Under the pieces are notes generated by a model. It made no database searches. It was not told the origin of the DNA and saw only the letters and a list, made by a program, of their open reading frames with translations. From Saccharobesus litoralis (lineage in GTDB: Bacteria; Pseudomonadota; Gammaproteobacteria; Enterobacterales; Alteromonadaceae), in assembly GCF_003063625.1 (NCBI RefSeq), contig NZ_CP026604.1, positions 1,984,001 through 2,048,000 of the forward strand: 64,000 bases of DNA, read 5' to 3'. Of the stretch, positions 17,052 through 25,265 are shown in pieces (the stretch's first letter is position 1; the number at the start of each line of letters is the position of its first letter). The translations under genes and the position numbers were made by a program.

Positions 17052-18251
17052 ATGACAACGCTTAAAAAAATCAGTCGAACAATAGCCGCTAGCTTGCTAG
17101 TCGTTGGCTTAACTTCATGCGGTTTGACAGCACAAAACAACTCTGATGTTAAACCAGTTGAAACAAGCTTGCCTAATGCCACTAGCGTCATGCAGTTGAT
17201 GGAAAAAGCCGCTAACTGGCAAGTCGCTCGCACTCAATATATGCCACATGTTGGGCGGGCGCAAAAAGGTTCAGAATCATATGGCCGTTGGATCCAAGGT
17301 GCATTTTATGTCGGGTTAACAGAATTAGCCGAACGTTCACCAAACCCATTTTACGAAAATTGGATGGGTTATGTGGGTAAAGCGCATAATTGGCGTATGG
17401 GTAAAGTTAAATACTTTGCCGATGATCACGTCATTGGCCAAATGAATCTTTGGTATTACAACCGCCACAAGAATAAAGAAGCGGTAACGCCGGTAAAAGA
17501 AACCTTTGACTGGTTAATTGCGCAAAACCCGACTAATAGCTTGGAGTTTGTCGCTGGTCGTAACAAAGACCGAGTGCATAACTGCCAATGGCGCTGGTGC
17601 TGGGCAGATGCCTTGTTTATGGGGCCGCCAACCTTGTTCGCCTTATCACAAGTGACGGGTGATCCTAAATACACTGAATACGCGCATAAAGAGTTTCAAG
17701 CCACGGTGGATTACTTGCTCGATCCTAAAACCGGCTTAATGTTTCGCGATTCACGCTACTTCGATAAAAAAGGCAAATATGGCGAGCAAATCTTTTGGTC
17801 GCGCGGTGTCGGTTGGGTTTACGCAGGTGTGGTTAACTCGATTGAAGCCTTACCGGCTAACCACAAGTATCGCCCGTACTATGAAGACTTATACCTTAAG
17901 TTAACCGCAGCCATCATCAAGTTACAAAAACAAGACGGCTCTTGGCCAATGTCCCTGTTGGCGGGTGAAAAGGATAAATACCCAGAATCGAGCGGCACAG
18001 CATTTTATACCTATGGCTTAACTTGGGGTATCAATCAAGGCTTATTAGATAAACAAGAATACCTGCCTAACATTTTAAAAGCTTGGAATGTATTGACCAA
18101 TTCGGTACATCCAGACGGTAAATTTGGTTGGGTGCAAGGCGTTAATGACAAGCCAGATGTGGTCGCCTACGAAGACTCGCAATTATACGGTGTAGGCGCA
18201 TTTTTATTGGCTGGCTCGCAAATGTATGACCTAGTTAATAAAACGCAATAA
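17052..18251 (+). CDS. GH105 unsaturated uronyl (rhamnogalacturonyl-type) hydrolase, lipoprotein
   Basis: I choose the ATG at 17052, which has an AAAGGATAATA ribosome-binding region and yields a lipoprotein signal with lipobox LTSC; an in-frame GTG lies at 17028. The 399-residue product has the (alpha/alpha)6 barrel motifs of GH105: WRWCWADALFMGPP (the Asp is the expected acid/base), FWSRGVGWVYAGV, DGSWPMSLL and ESSGTAFYTYGLTWGI. GH105 enzymes hydrate delta-4,5-unsaturated uronic acids at the ends left by lyases. This is the expected step after the neighbouring ulvan-lyase-like gene. Confidence 0.92.
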   Translation: MTTLKKISRTIAASLLVVGLTSCGLTAQNNSDVKPVETSLPNATSVMQLMEKAANWQVARTQYMPHVGRAQKGSESYGRWIQGAFYVGLTELAERSPNPFYENWMGYVGKAHNWRMGKVKYFADDHVIGQMNLWYYNRHKNKEAVTPVKETFDWLIAQNPTNSLEFVAGRNKDRVHNCQWRWCWADALFMGPPTLFALSQVTGDPKYTEYAHKEFQATVDYLLDPKTGLMFRDSRYFDKKGKYGEQIFWSRGVGWVYAGVVNSIEALPANHKYRPYYEDLYLKLTAAIIKLQKQDGSWPMSLLAGEKDKYPESSGTAFYTYGLTWGINQGLLDKQEYLPNILKAWNVLTNSVHPDGKFGWVQGVNDKPDVVAYEDSQLYGVGAFLLAGSQMYDLVNKTQ

Positions 18252-18272
18252 TCCGTAGTTACTTATATAGGC

Positions 18273-18320
18273 AAAGACAGCGACACAAAGCCATAGTGCA
18301 TTTCCCGCGCTGTCTTTTTT
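18273..18320 (+). terminator. Rho-independent terminator after GH105
   Basis: AAAGACAGCG and CGCTGTCTTT form a 10-bp stem with a 28-nt loop and are followed by more T residues. It lies about 20 bp after the GH105 stop and should close the lyase-GH105 transcript. Confidence 0.65.
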
Positions 18321-18347
18321 AACCTTAGATTTAAAAGGATCTTAATA

Positions 18348-19403
18348 ATGAAATTCATTAAATTAACGACCACATTGTTGGCCATCTCGCCCATCGCATT
18401 TACCTTTAACGTATTAGCTAACGATGACATAGCTAAGCATTTATATACCACCGAAGCGCCAAAACCGATTAAGCGAATTCATCCTAAATATCCGCTAGGT
18501 GCATTAAAGCAGGGCAGAGAAGGTTGGGCTGTTGTCAATTTTGTGATTGACGAGCAAGGTGATGTGTCAAATGTGGTGGTGTCAAAAGATTCAGGTAGCC
18601 AGGATTTAACTGATGCAGCGGTAGCGGCTATTAAGCAATGGAAATACAAACCACGAGTGGAGAATGGTAAACCCGTACAACAATGTGCTAATGATGTTCT
18701 AATGCATTTCAATATGCAGGATAGTGAAAAAGGGGTTTCTCATCGATTCAAAGGTAAGTATCAAAAAGCGGTTAATGCTTTAGCAAAAAAAGACTTTGAG
18801 CAAGTTGAAAATATTCTGTCAGAGATGAAACGTAACGATAATCAGCTATTAAGTCAAAGCGCTTTTTATCACCTTTTAGCTGCAGATTATGCTAAAGCGC
18901 AGGGTGATATACGCAGCCAATTGAGTCATTTAGAAACCGTTGTGTTATCGCTGAAGAACCTAACTAATGACAAACAAAAGTTATCCGTACTCTATCAAGT
19001 GCTGCAATTACAAATACAGCAAAAGCGTTATAACGCGGCTAATCTCACCTACAGCCGTTTGAAAAAGTTACCAGCAGCAAAGCCATATTTACCTAAATTA
19101 GCGAAAACCATGCAACTTATTGACGATCTCATTGGCGGAGAACAGTACATAAGCTATGGCGCAACTATTAAGCCCAATAACTTGTGGATGGTGAATTTAG
19201 TACGCAAGCAATTCAGTTTAACCAACGTTGAAGGCGGCGAATTAAGCTCATTAGAGCTGCGCTGCGCCAATAAGCACCACATTTATACCGCAACCACCGA
19301 CAGCACATGGACTATTCCCAATGATTGGAAAAAATGCAAGTTATACGTATTTGGCGAGCCTGAAACAACATTCAAAATTACCGAGCACCCGTTTAAGGCT
19401 TAG
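18348..19403 (+). CDS. Secreted TonB C-terminal domain protein
   Basis: The 351-residue product starts with a cleavable-looking Sec signal peptide (ending near FNVLA) rather than the uncleaved membrane anchor of classical TonB. Residues about 35-125 form a TonB C-terminal domain (KRIHPKYPLGALKQGREGWAVVNFVID, AAVAAIKQWKYKPRVENGKP). The remaining 220 residues are helical and TPR-like, followed by a small beta-rich end. Without an anchor and proline-rich spacer it cannot transduce proton-motive force as TonB does. A periplasmic adaptor or binding role is inferred. It is the last gene of the first carbohydrate block; no TonB-dependent receptor is encoded in the window. Confidence 0.8.
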   Translation: MKFIKLTTTLLAISPIAFTFNVLANDDIAKHLYTTEAPKPIKRIHPKYPLGALKQGREGWAVVNFVIDEQGDVSNVVVSKDSGSQDLTDAAVAAIKQWKYKPRVENGKPVQQCANDVLMHFNMQDSEKGVSHRFKGKYQKAVNALAKKDFEQVENILSEMKRNDNQLLSQSAFYHLLAADYAKAQGDIRSQLSHLETVVLSLKNLTNDKQKLSVLYQVLQLQIQQKRYNAANLTYSRLKKLPAAKPYLPKLAKTMQLIDDLIGGEQYISYGATIKPNNLWMVNLVRKQFSLTNVEGGELSSLELRCANKHHIYTATTDSTWTIPNDWKKCKLYVFGEPETTFKITEHPFKA

Positions 19404-19487
19404 GTGGGTGTTGAATGATGGGACAGCTTAACCAAATGAATTCAACACAGTATGGCTCGTTTATAGCTTTTGGCTGGAATTTTTGAT

Positions 19488-19886
19488 ATGAACGAATTAG
19501 AAAAACGACAATTGGAAAAGCTAGACTATGAACTGGGTCAGGCTTTAGAAAAATTAGGTACATCAGCGAAGCTAGTGAGATACATTGAAAGCCAAGGCTT
19601 TGACTTTAGCTTACGTAAAATTGGTGATTGTTCGATTTCCCTTTGGGATATTAGAGAGCAAATCTATAGTCTTGCTCCTGAACTAAAACCGAGTTTTATT
19701 CAAGAATTTGAAGCTGACCGCTCTCGTTTTGATACATTGAGTAAACTGAGTCGTCAGGCAAAAAAGCTTGAAAATGACCAAAAGTTCCAAGAAGCCAGTC
19801 AGGTCTATAAGAAACTATTAGCACAATCAGAACACGGGCACTTTAGACGAGTGGCTGAAGCTGGTTTATATAGAGTAGGCACTTAA
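19488..19886 (+). CDS. Small protein of unknown function
   Basis: I do not recognise this 132-residue protein. It is charged, predicted mostly helical and soluble, with no signal peptide. The segment from about residue 80 (LSKLSRQAKKLENDQKFQEASQ...) resembles a single TPR-like helical hairpin. I prefer the ATG at 19488, which has a GGA 8 nt upstream, over a TTG at 19470. A type A repeat with a terminator-like stem begins 35 bp downstream. It marks the transition from the carbohydrate genes to the mobile-element island. Confidence 0.7.
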   Translation: MNELEKRQLEKLDYELGQALEKLGTSAKLVRYIESQGFDFSLRKIGDCSISLWDIREQIYSLAPELKPSFIQEFEADRSRFDTLSKLSRQAKKLENDQKFQEASQVYKKLLAQSEHGHFRRVAEAGLYRVGT

Positions 19887-19920
19887 ATAGATAGCTATTT
19901 AATCTAGATTTTAGGAAAAA

Positions 19921-20038
19921 ACTACGAGGTCAGGTCTTTCATCTTGATCTCGTTCAAAATCAATCACTTACAGCCCAGTTTACATTGCTATCTGGGCTTT
20001 TTATTTAGCGTTTAAATAATGAGTGTCTGCTTAATTTG
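19921..20038 (+). repeat. Type A repeat, copy 1 (carries a terminator-like stem-loop)
   Basis: This is a 118-bp element starting GAGGTCAGGTCTTTCATC and ending GTGTCTGCTTAATTTG. Inside, AGCCCAG and CTGGGCT form a stem followed by TTTTTATT, a terminator-like structure. Near-identical copies lie at 21235, 22010 and 22143, and a more diverged one at 29880. The following 200 bp up to the GFA gene (20039-20252) hold nothing I can recognise; no attC site is visible there. Confidence 0.85.
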
Positions 20039-20252
20039 CTTTTAAGCCAACTTATTGTCTCTATCCGAACTAATACAAAAACAAAGATTGAACCGTAAAT
20101 TATTCAACTTTATTTAAAGGGTTGATTGAATGGACTGTTTTCAGTAGCCTAGAGCGATATTTTAAAAATTAAAGTTGTGTTAGTACGGATGGAATAGTTA
20201 GGAAACGTCCGGTTACTAAACAGTTATATCTCTATGAAGTAAAAGGAAAGTC

Positions 20253-20651
20253 ATGAGTAGTATTAAAGGAAGTTGCAACTGTAATGCAGTAACTTATCAA
20301 GTCACTGGTGATATTAAAAAAGTAGTAAATTGTCATTGCAATCTATGCCGTAAAATGAATGGCTCAGTATTTTCAACTTACGCTGCTGTGTTAACTTCTG
20401 ATTTTTCATTATTAAGTGGCGAGCTTAAGTCACACAAAGTATCAGAGAACGCGACTAAACATTTTTGTCCCAATTGCGGTACGCCGATTTTTAATTCAAA
20501 CCCTAAATTGGCTGGTTTAAATATTTTACATTTGGGTTCGCTTGATACTTCCAATGAACTAACCCCTGACGTAAATATTTATTGTGAATCAGAAGTTTCT
20601 TGGGCTAAGAATGTAAATTCAATACCGAGTATTGAACAAGGTGTTGGCTAG
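20253..20651 (+). CDS. GFA / CENP-V family zinc-binding protein (probable integron cassette gene)
   Basis: The 132-residue protein has the zinc-binding cysteine pattern of the GFA (glutathione-dependent formaldehyde-activating enzyme-like) family: GSCNCNAV, NCHCNLCRKMNGS and FCPNCGTPIFNS. The family name is historical and the real substrate of such small members is unknown. A GGAAAG ribosome-binding site precedes the ATG. An integron attC site begins 4 bp after the stop, the layout of a gene cassette, and GFA genes are frequent in chromosomal-integron cassettes. Confidence 0.9.
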   Translation: MSSIKGSCNCNAVTYQVTGDIKKVVNCHCNLCRKMNGSVFSTYAAVLTSDFSLLSGELKSHKVSENATKHFCPNCGTPIFNSNPKLAGLNILHLGSLDTSNELTPDVNIYCESEVSWAKNVNSIPSIEQGVG

Positions 20652-20655
20652 CGAG

Positions 20656-20757
20656 ATATAACAAGCCATTGCAGTGCGGGACTTTTTACAGTTGGCTTTT
20701 CTCACTGCGTTCGTTATTTTAGCCAACAATAAAAAGCCCCTGAATGGGGCGTTAGCT
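20656..20757 (+). mobile_element. attC: Integron attC recombination site
   Basis: The segment starts with an R''-like core (ATATAAC at 20656-20662) and ends with an R'-like core GTTAGCT at 20751, directly preceded by GGGGC. The two arms are complementary over almost their full length: AAGCCATT with AATGGGGC, GGGACTTTTTAC with ATAAAAAGCCCC, and AGTTGGCT with AGCCAAC. The imperfect pairing with extra bases is typical of attC hairpins. The size of about 100 bp and the GGGGCGTTAGC end resemble attC sites of marine chromosomal integrons. No integrase gene is visible in the window. Confidence 0.8.
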
Positions 20758-20767
20758 ATAAAATCAA

Positions 20768-21232
20768 ATGTCCGAAGAAAATTTAACTAAAATCCATCTA
20801 GACTTACCGAGAAACGAAGAGGTAGGCGGAGAATCCTTCTGGGCTGAAGATCTCGGAGAAAATTTATATCGCATGCGAAATACTCCTTTCCATGCGTATG
20901 GAATAAATTTCTACGATATCGTATTAGCTAAACCAGAAAGTGATGATTTAAAACCTTCAATACTAAAAGTTCATGAGTATTGTGGCCATAAAACACTGCG
21001 AGTCATATTTTTAAATCAAGCATCAGCACAAGAGCGTGCTTCGCTCTTATCTCAACTAAATCAATTCAAGGCGTACCATGAAAACGCGGATGGTACGTTA
21101 TTCGCGATCGACGTTGAGCCAGAAGGCGACTATGGCGAGGTGTGTAATTGGCTTTATCGGTGGGAGAACGAAGGGATTTTATCTTACGAAACATGTGAGG
21201 CAAGAGAGGGCCTCGGCTTTGATGGCGAGTAA
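20768..21232 (+). CDS. DUF4265 domain protein (probable integron cassette gene)
   Basis: The 154-residue soluble protein matches the DUF4265 pattern: an N-terminal GGESFWAEDLGENLYRMRN block, then PFHAYGINFYDIV, a middle RVIF strand region and an acidic C-terminus. The function of this family is unknown. The ATG lies 10 bp after the attC core, with no room for a separate promoter, as is usual for cassette genes. Its own downstream attC is absent; a type A repeat begins 3 bp after the stop and may have replaced it. Confidence 0.82.
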   Translation: MSEENLTKIHLDLPRNEEVGGESFWAEDLGENLYRMRNTPFHAYGINFYDIVLAKPESDDLKPSILKVHEYCGHKTLRVIFLNQASAQERASLLSQLNQFKAYHENADGTLFAIDVEPEGDYGEVCNWLYRWENEGILSYETCEAREGLGFDGE

Positions 21233-21234
21233 AA

Positions 21235-21410
21235 ACGACAGGGTCAGGTCTTTCATCTTGATCTCATTAAAAATCAATCACTTAAAGCCCAGTTTACATT
21301 GCTATCTGGGCTTTTTATTTAGCGGTTAAATAATGGGTGTCTGCTTAATTTGTCGCCAGCGATGGTTAGATGATAATGGTTTACAGGCTCTGCAAGCATA
21401 AATGCCAATG
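21235..21410 (+). repeat. Type A repeat copy 2 joined to a type B palindromic fragment
   Basis: Bases 21235-21352 repeat the type A element, including the AGCCCAG...CTGGGCTTTTT stem-loop. From about 21355 the sequence switches to CAGCGATGGTTAGATGATAA and the palindrome CAGGCTCTG with GCATAAATGC, part of the type B repeat also seen at 22271, 22465 and 26880. Confidence 0.8.
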
Positions 21411-21480
21411 CCATTAAGTTAAGAATTAGTGTATAATTATCATATACTTAATGGCATTGATTATAGACAGGATACGTTAA

Positions 21481-22012
21481 TGACAATAAAAAATAAAAAG
21501 CTAGAGCAAACTTGCGCACTAATCACCCCCAAATTTCGAACAAAATTCATACAACTATTGAATCTTCTGAGTTTCTATCACGTCATCGGTTAAAACCAAC
21601 TTACTTTAAACGCAAACGAAAGCTTCCTTTTCCAACTCTCATTTTGTCTTTTCTAAATATGATGCAGTGCTCAGCACGAACTGAATTAGAAAGACTTTTT
21701 CAAACTCTTTCGTCTGACGAAATCAGTTTTGAATCAATCACTACTTCCGCCTTTACCCAAGCCCGAGCCAAGTTTTCTGAGCAGGCCTTTGTCGAATTAA
21801 ACCAAGACTGCATCCTAGCGCCTTTTTACTCACATTCAGACTATAAAAAATGGAACGGATTTAGACTATTGAGTGTTGATGGTTCTTTACTTGAATTGCC
21901 TCCAGAATCAGCACTATATAAAGCCTATGGAAAGCTAAACCCACAAGCTAGGTTACCAGGTGCAAGACTTTCGCAACTTTATGACCCACTGAATCAATTA
22001 ACGCTTGAGAAA
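21481..22012 (+). pseudogene. IS4-family transposase remnant, truncated
   Basis: The frame from about 21512 to 22012 encodes the N-terminal half of an IS4-like DDE transposase, including LLSVDGSLLEL with the first catalytic Asp and RLPGARLSQLYDPLNQ. An ATG at 21481 reads into a different frame that stops within 120 bp, so the true start appears frameshifted. The coding match ends at LTLEKL, where type A repeat sequence begins and supplies a spurious C-terminus ending at 22099. The second and third catalytic acidic residues are missing. This is a dead insertion sequence. Confidence 0.8.
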
Positions 22013-22134
22013 CTACGGGGTCAGGTCTTTCATCTTGATCTCATTCAAAATCAATCACTTACAGCCCAGTTTACTTTGCTATCTGGGCTTTTTATTTAGC
22101 GGTTAAATAATGGGTGTCTGCTTAATTTGTCGCC
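22010..22134 (+). repeat. Type A repeat, copy 3
   Basis: It starts CTACGGGGTCAGGTCTTTCA directly at the break in the IS4-like transposase and carries the same stem-loop and T-run. It ends GCTTAATTTGTCGCC. Confidence 0.85.
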
Positions 22135-22142
22135 AATTAAAG

Positions 22143-22345
22143 GAACTACGGGGTCAGGTCTTTCATCTTAATTTCATTTAAAATCAATCACTTAAAGCCC
22201 ACTTTACAATGCTATCTGGGCTTTTTTATTTAGCGGTTAAATAATGGGTGTCTGCTTGATTTTCCATCATCTATGGTTAGATGATAAAGGTTTGCAGGCT
22301 CTGAAAGCATGAATGCTCGCCCACTGTAAATAGACCCTATTGCAG
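22143..22345 (+). repeat. Type A repeat copy 4 joined to type B repeat
   Basis: Bases 22143-22262 are a somewhat diverged type A copy with an intact stem-loop. From 22270 there is a type B segment with TTTGCAGGCTCTGAAAGC, GAATGCTCGCCCAC and the tail AAATAGACCCTATTGCAGG. Confidence 0.8.
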
Positions 22346-22393
22346 GTTGCAACCTATTAAATAGACATGACGCCGAACCAGAAAGTGCTTAAT

Positions 22394-22517
22394 GTACCCT
22401 TGTAGGTTCGAATTTATTCGAATAACACCGAAATATCCGACTACGCGGATTTAACCACCGCCAGCGAAGGTTAGATGATAACGGTTTGCAGGCTCTGCAA
22501 GCATAAATGCTCGCCCA
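22394..22517 (+). repeat. Type B repeat, 5' part (interrupted by group II intron)
   Basis: It contains TGTAGGTTCGAATTTATTCG, a second hairpin ATCCGACTACGCGGAT, then CAGCGAAGGTTAGATGATAA, the perfect palindrome TTGCAG-GCT-CTGCAA and GCATAAATGCTCGCCCA. The uninterrupted versions at 22310 and 26935 continue with CACAATAAATAGACCC or similar. Here the intron begins directly after CCCA and the sequence resumes at 24379. Confidence 0.8.
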
Positions 22518-24378
22518 GTGTGTTACGAGTTACCAACAGTACAAGGAAGGCTGGAAGGTAACGCAACTATATAAAACATGATGGTTTGGCCCATCCCATC
22601 GGCATTCAGGTGCAGGTGGAAACCACCTTATGCGGCATTGGTTAAGAGTCACTGTCGTGAGCGATAAGGGAAAGGCAAACACAATGATTTGTCAGGTGTG
22701 AGTTAAAGAGACGAACAGCGTAGGTGTCGAAATATTTAACCGTTGCATCCCGAAACCAAGCTACTGGGTGGAGTTTGGGAAGAGCTTAGAGGCAACCTGA
22801 TTACCAACTAAGCGGGAGCCGGCAAAGAGCTGACGTGAATTTAACTCGGGGTTTTATATGGAACGTAAGAACCAGTCGTTTTGATGTTAACAGATATCCT
22901 CGAATGGAAACCCCATGAGAGCCAAGTCTGAATGCAAAGCACTGGGGCGGAGCAATTCGTAGTAGTGATGATGATAGCTGTAATGGTTATCTAGCGAAGG
23001 GATTGCCTCGTTTTAAATGAAACTTTCATCAACTGCTGCAGCAGGAGGAATGATTGAATTCAGCAAAACCATTTAGTATTTCGAAATGGACAGTTTATGA
23101 AGCCTGGTTACGTGTAAGAGCCAACGGTGGAGCGGCAGGAATTGATGAGCAATCGATGAGTGATTTTGAACAGGACTTGAAGAAGAACCTGTACAAGATA
23201 TGGAATCGAATGTCATCGGGCAGCTATTTTCCACCGACGGTGAAGCGTGTCGAAATCCCTAAGGATAAGGGCGTTCGAGTACTAGGCATACCCACGGTAT
23301 CAGACCGAGTTGCACAGATGGTCGTCAAGATGGAGTTGGAGCCTGAATTAGAATCGGTATTCGATAATGACTCTTATGGTTACAGACCTAATCGCAGTGC
23401 ACATGATGCATTAGCGATAACGCGCCAGCGGTGTTGGCGATACGACTGGGTGATTGATTTAGATATCAAAGGCTTCTTTGATAACTTGGACTGGGTGTTA
23501 TTGGGCAAAGCGTTACGCAAACATACCAATAACCCATGGGTATTACTCTATATCGAACGTTGGCTTAAAGCGCCAATGGAAACCTCGGATGGTCAGATAA
23601 TAGAGCGAACGAAAGGAACACCACAAGGAGGCGTGATAAGCCCATTGCTAGCCAATTTGTTTTTACACTACGCATTCGACAAATGGTTGCGAAGAGAACA
23701 TCCACATGTTCAATTTGCACGCTATGCGGATGATGCAGTGGTTCACTGTCGTAGTGAGCAAGAAGCAAAGGCGTTAAAGCAAGCTATTGAGCAACGCATG
23801 TTAGATTGTTGTCTAGAATGTCATCCAGAGAAAACTAAACTGGTTTACTGCTTTGATGAAGGTAGACAAGAAGCACATGAAGTCATTAGCTTTGATTTTC
23901 TTAGTTACTGTTTCAGGCCAAGGTTAGTAAGGAATCGGTGGGGTCGCATGTTTGTTGGCTTTACACCTGCTATTAGCCCTAAAGCGAAACAGAAAATTAG
24001 AGAGAAAGTTAAAGCGCTCAAGCTACATAAGCAAACGGGGTTAACGATACAAGAGTTGGCGTATAAGCTTAATCCGATGATAAGCGGGTGGATAAATTAC
24101 TTCAGTCGGTTTTGGAAAACAGCATTAAGGCCACTTATGTCTTGGATAAACCTTAAATTGTTGAAATGGGCGAAGAAGAAATACAAACGGCTGAAATTCA
24201 GTTACCAAAGAGCAAGAAAATGGATGCAAAGGGTGTGTAATACACAACCGTATCTATTTTCTCATTGGCAATTTGGTTGCAGGCCGTAAATGGTGAAACG
24301 AGAGGAGCCGTATGAATTGAGAGGTTCACGTACGGATCTGTGAGAGGCTGAGGGGGAAGCTCCCTCGGCCTACTCGAC
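22518..24378 (+). mobile_element. Group II intron with maturase ORF
   Basis: The 5' end GTGTG matches the GUGYG consensus. The 3' part contains domain V (GAGCCGTATGA...CACGTACGG, about 24305-24340) followed by a domain VI stem (CTGAGGGGG...CTCCCTCGGCCTACTCGAC) with an unpaired A. The 3' boundary at 24378 is set by comparison with uninterrupted type B repeats. About 530 nt of structured RNA precede the reverse-transcriptase gene in domain IV. The intron is 1861 nt, complete at both ends, and could be active. Assignment to bacterial class D is a guess from the protein. Confidence 0.9.
23054..24289 (+). CDS. ltrA: Group II intron reverse transcriptase/maturase
   Basis: The 411-residue intron-encoded protein has the RT motifs in order: GVRVLGIPTVSDRV, DNDSYGYRPNRSAHDA, WVIDLDIKGFFDNLDW, TPQGGVISPLLANLFLHYAFD, the catalytic FARYADDAVVHC and a thumb region. 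It ends with the maturase X domain (ISGWINYFSRFW). There is no C-terminal HNH endonuclease domain, so retrohoming would rely on nascent DNA strands for priming. The start is a TTG at 23054, five bases after a perfect AGGAGG at 23043. A nearer ATG at 23050 is out of frame and stops after 8 codons. The gene sits in intron domain IV. Confidence 0.95.
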   Translation: MNSAKPFSISKWTVYEAWLRVRANGGAAGIDEQSMSDFEQDLKKNLYKIWNRMSSGSYFPPTVKRVEIPKDKGVRVLGIPTVSDRVAQMVVKMELEPELESVFDNDSYGYRPNRSAHDALAITRQRCWRYDWVIDLDIKGFFDNLDWVLLGKALRKHTNNPWVLLYIERWLKAPMETSDGQIIERTKGTPQGGVISPLLANLFLHYAFDKWLRREHPHVQFARYADDAVVHCRSEQEAKALKQAIEQRMLDCCLECHPEKTKLVYCFDEGRQEAHEVISFDFLSYCFRPRLVRNRWGRMFVGFTPAISPKAKQKIREKVKALKLHKQTGLTIQELAYKLNPMISGWINYFSRFWKTALRPLMSWINLKLLKWAKKKYKRLKFSYQRARKWMQRVCNTQPYLFSHWQFGCRP

Positions 24379-24530
24379 CAAAATAGGCCCTGTTGCAGGT
24401 TGCAACCAATCAAATAGACATGACGACAAATCGGAAAAGCTTAATGACCCCTTGTAGGTTCGAATTTATTCGAATAACACCGAAATGTCCGACTACGCGG
24501 ATTTAACCACCGCCAGCGATGGTTAGAATG
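24379..24530 (+). repeat. Type B repeat, 3' continuation after the intron, and a second partial copy
   Basis: The first 30 bases resume the repeat interrupted at 22517 (AAATAGGCCCTGTTGCAGG). They are followed by another copy of the TGTAGGTTCGAATTTATTCG / TCCGACTACGCGGA unit, ending GCCAGCGATGGTTAGAATGG next to the SDR gene. Confidence 0.78.
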
Positions 24531-24533
24531 GTT

Positions 24534-25265
24534 TTAGGTTAGCGAATAAGCCCCATCCAGATTAAGAATAGTCCCTGAAGCATATTGATTTTTCATCAAC
24601 ATTACTGCTGCTAGGCCTACATCCCTTGTCTTTCCAACGTTTCCAGCCGGTATTTTGCTAGCAATACTTTGCAGATAATTTTTTCTATCATCGCTAATGT
24701 CTTTAGTTAAAGAGTCACTATTGTCAACCACATAAGGAGCAATGGCATTAACTCTAATTGGTGCAGCCGAGATTGCTAACGATTTGCAGAGTGCCTCTAC
24801 CGCCCCAACAGATACGGAGCTCATAAATAAGTTGGCGTTTGGTTTTACGGAGAAGATACCAGAGATAAATAGTATCGAGCCCTCTTTCGACAAGTAAGGC
24901 AAAGCGCGTGTTGATAATTTGTATTTCAGCCAAAAGTTTCTTTCCATATCGCCACGAGCATCTTCTTCGGTAGTTTCTTGTAGGCTTTTTACCATTGCTT
25001 CCCCAGCACTGATAACAAGATGGTCAAAGCAGCCTATTTGTTGATAGACAGCGTCAATACAATTATCATTATTTGCGTCTATCTGGACGCCAGTTATTCT
25101 ATTATCAAGAAAGGCTGTTGCATTAGATAGTTTTTGTTTACATCGACCTGCGATAATAGTGTCTGCACCGTAGTCAGCGCATACACTAGCAATGCCAAGC
25201 CCAATGCCTGAACTTCCACCGATAATAAGTATCTTCTTTTTATGCAGCATATTTGTTGGTCTCAT
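24534..25265 (-). CDS. SDR-family protein lacking the usual YxxxK catalytic pair
   Basis: The 243-residue protein has the N-terminal Rossmann signature IIGGSSGIGLGIA (residues about 13-25), followed by AGR and later NAIAPY, typical of short-chain dehydrogenases that bind NAD(P). Where family members carry Tyr-x-x-x-Lys before the helix leading to LA, this protein has SSVSVGAVEALCKSLA, with Ser and Val instead. It may be a non-catalytic or mechanistically different SDR; such divergent subgroups exist. Its ATG overlaps the stop of the RidA-like gene upstream by ATGA, so the two are translationally coupled. Confidence 0.85.
   Translation of the reverse strand: MRPTNMLHKKKILIIGGSSGIGLGIASVCADYGADTIIAGRCKQKLSNATAFLDNRITGVQIDANNDNCIDAVYQQIGCFDHLVISAGEAMVKSLQETTEEDARGDMERNFWLKYKLSTRALPYLSKEGSILFISGIFSVKPNANLFMSSVSVGAVEALCKSLAISAAPIRVNAIAPYVVDNSDSLTKDISDDRKNYLQSIASKIPAGNVGKTRDVGLAAVMLMKNQYASGTILNLDGAYSLT

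Noticed and set aside
19887-20252. An attC site upstream of the GFA gene, or the 19488 gene as another cassette
   Set aside because: The region has the type A repeat but no GTTRRRY core with a paired arm.
23050-23073. ATG at 23050 as start of the intron maturase
   Set aside because: It is out of frame and stops after 8 codons; the TTG at 23054 has the correct frame and spacing from AGGAGG.
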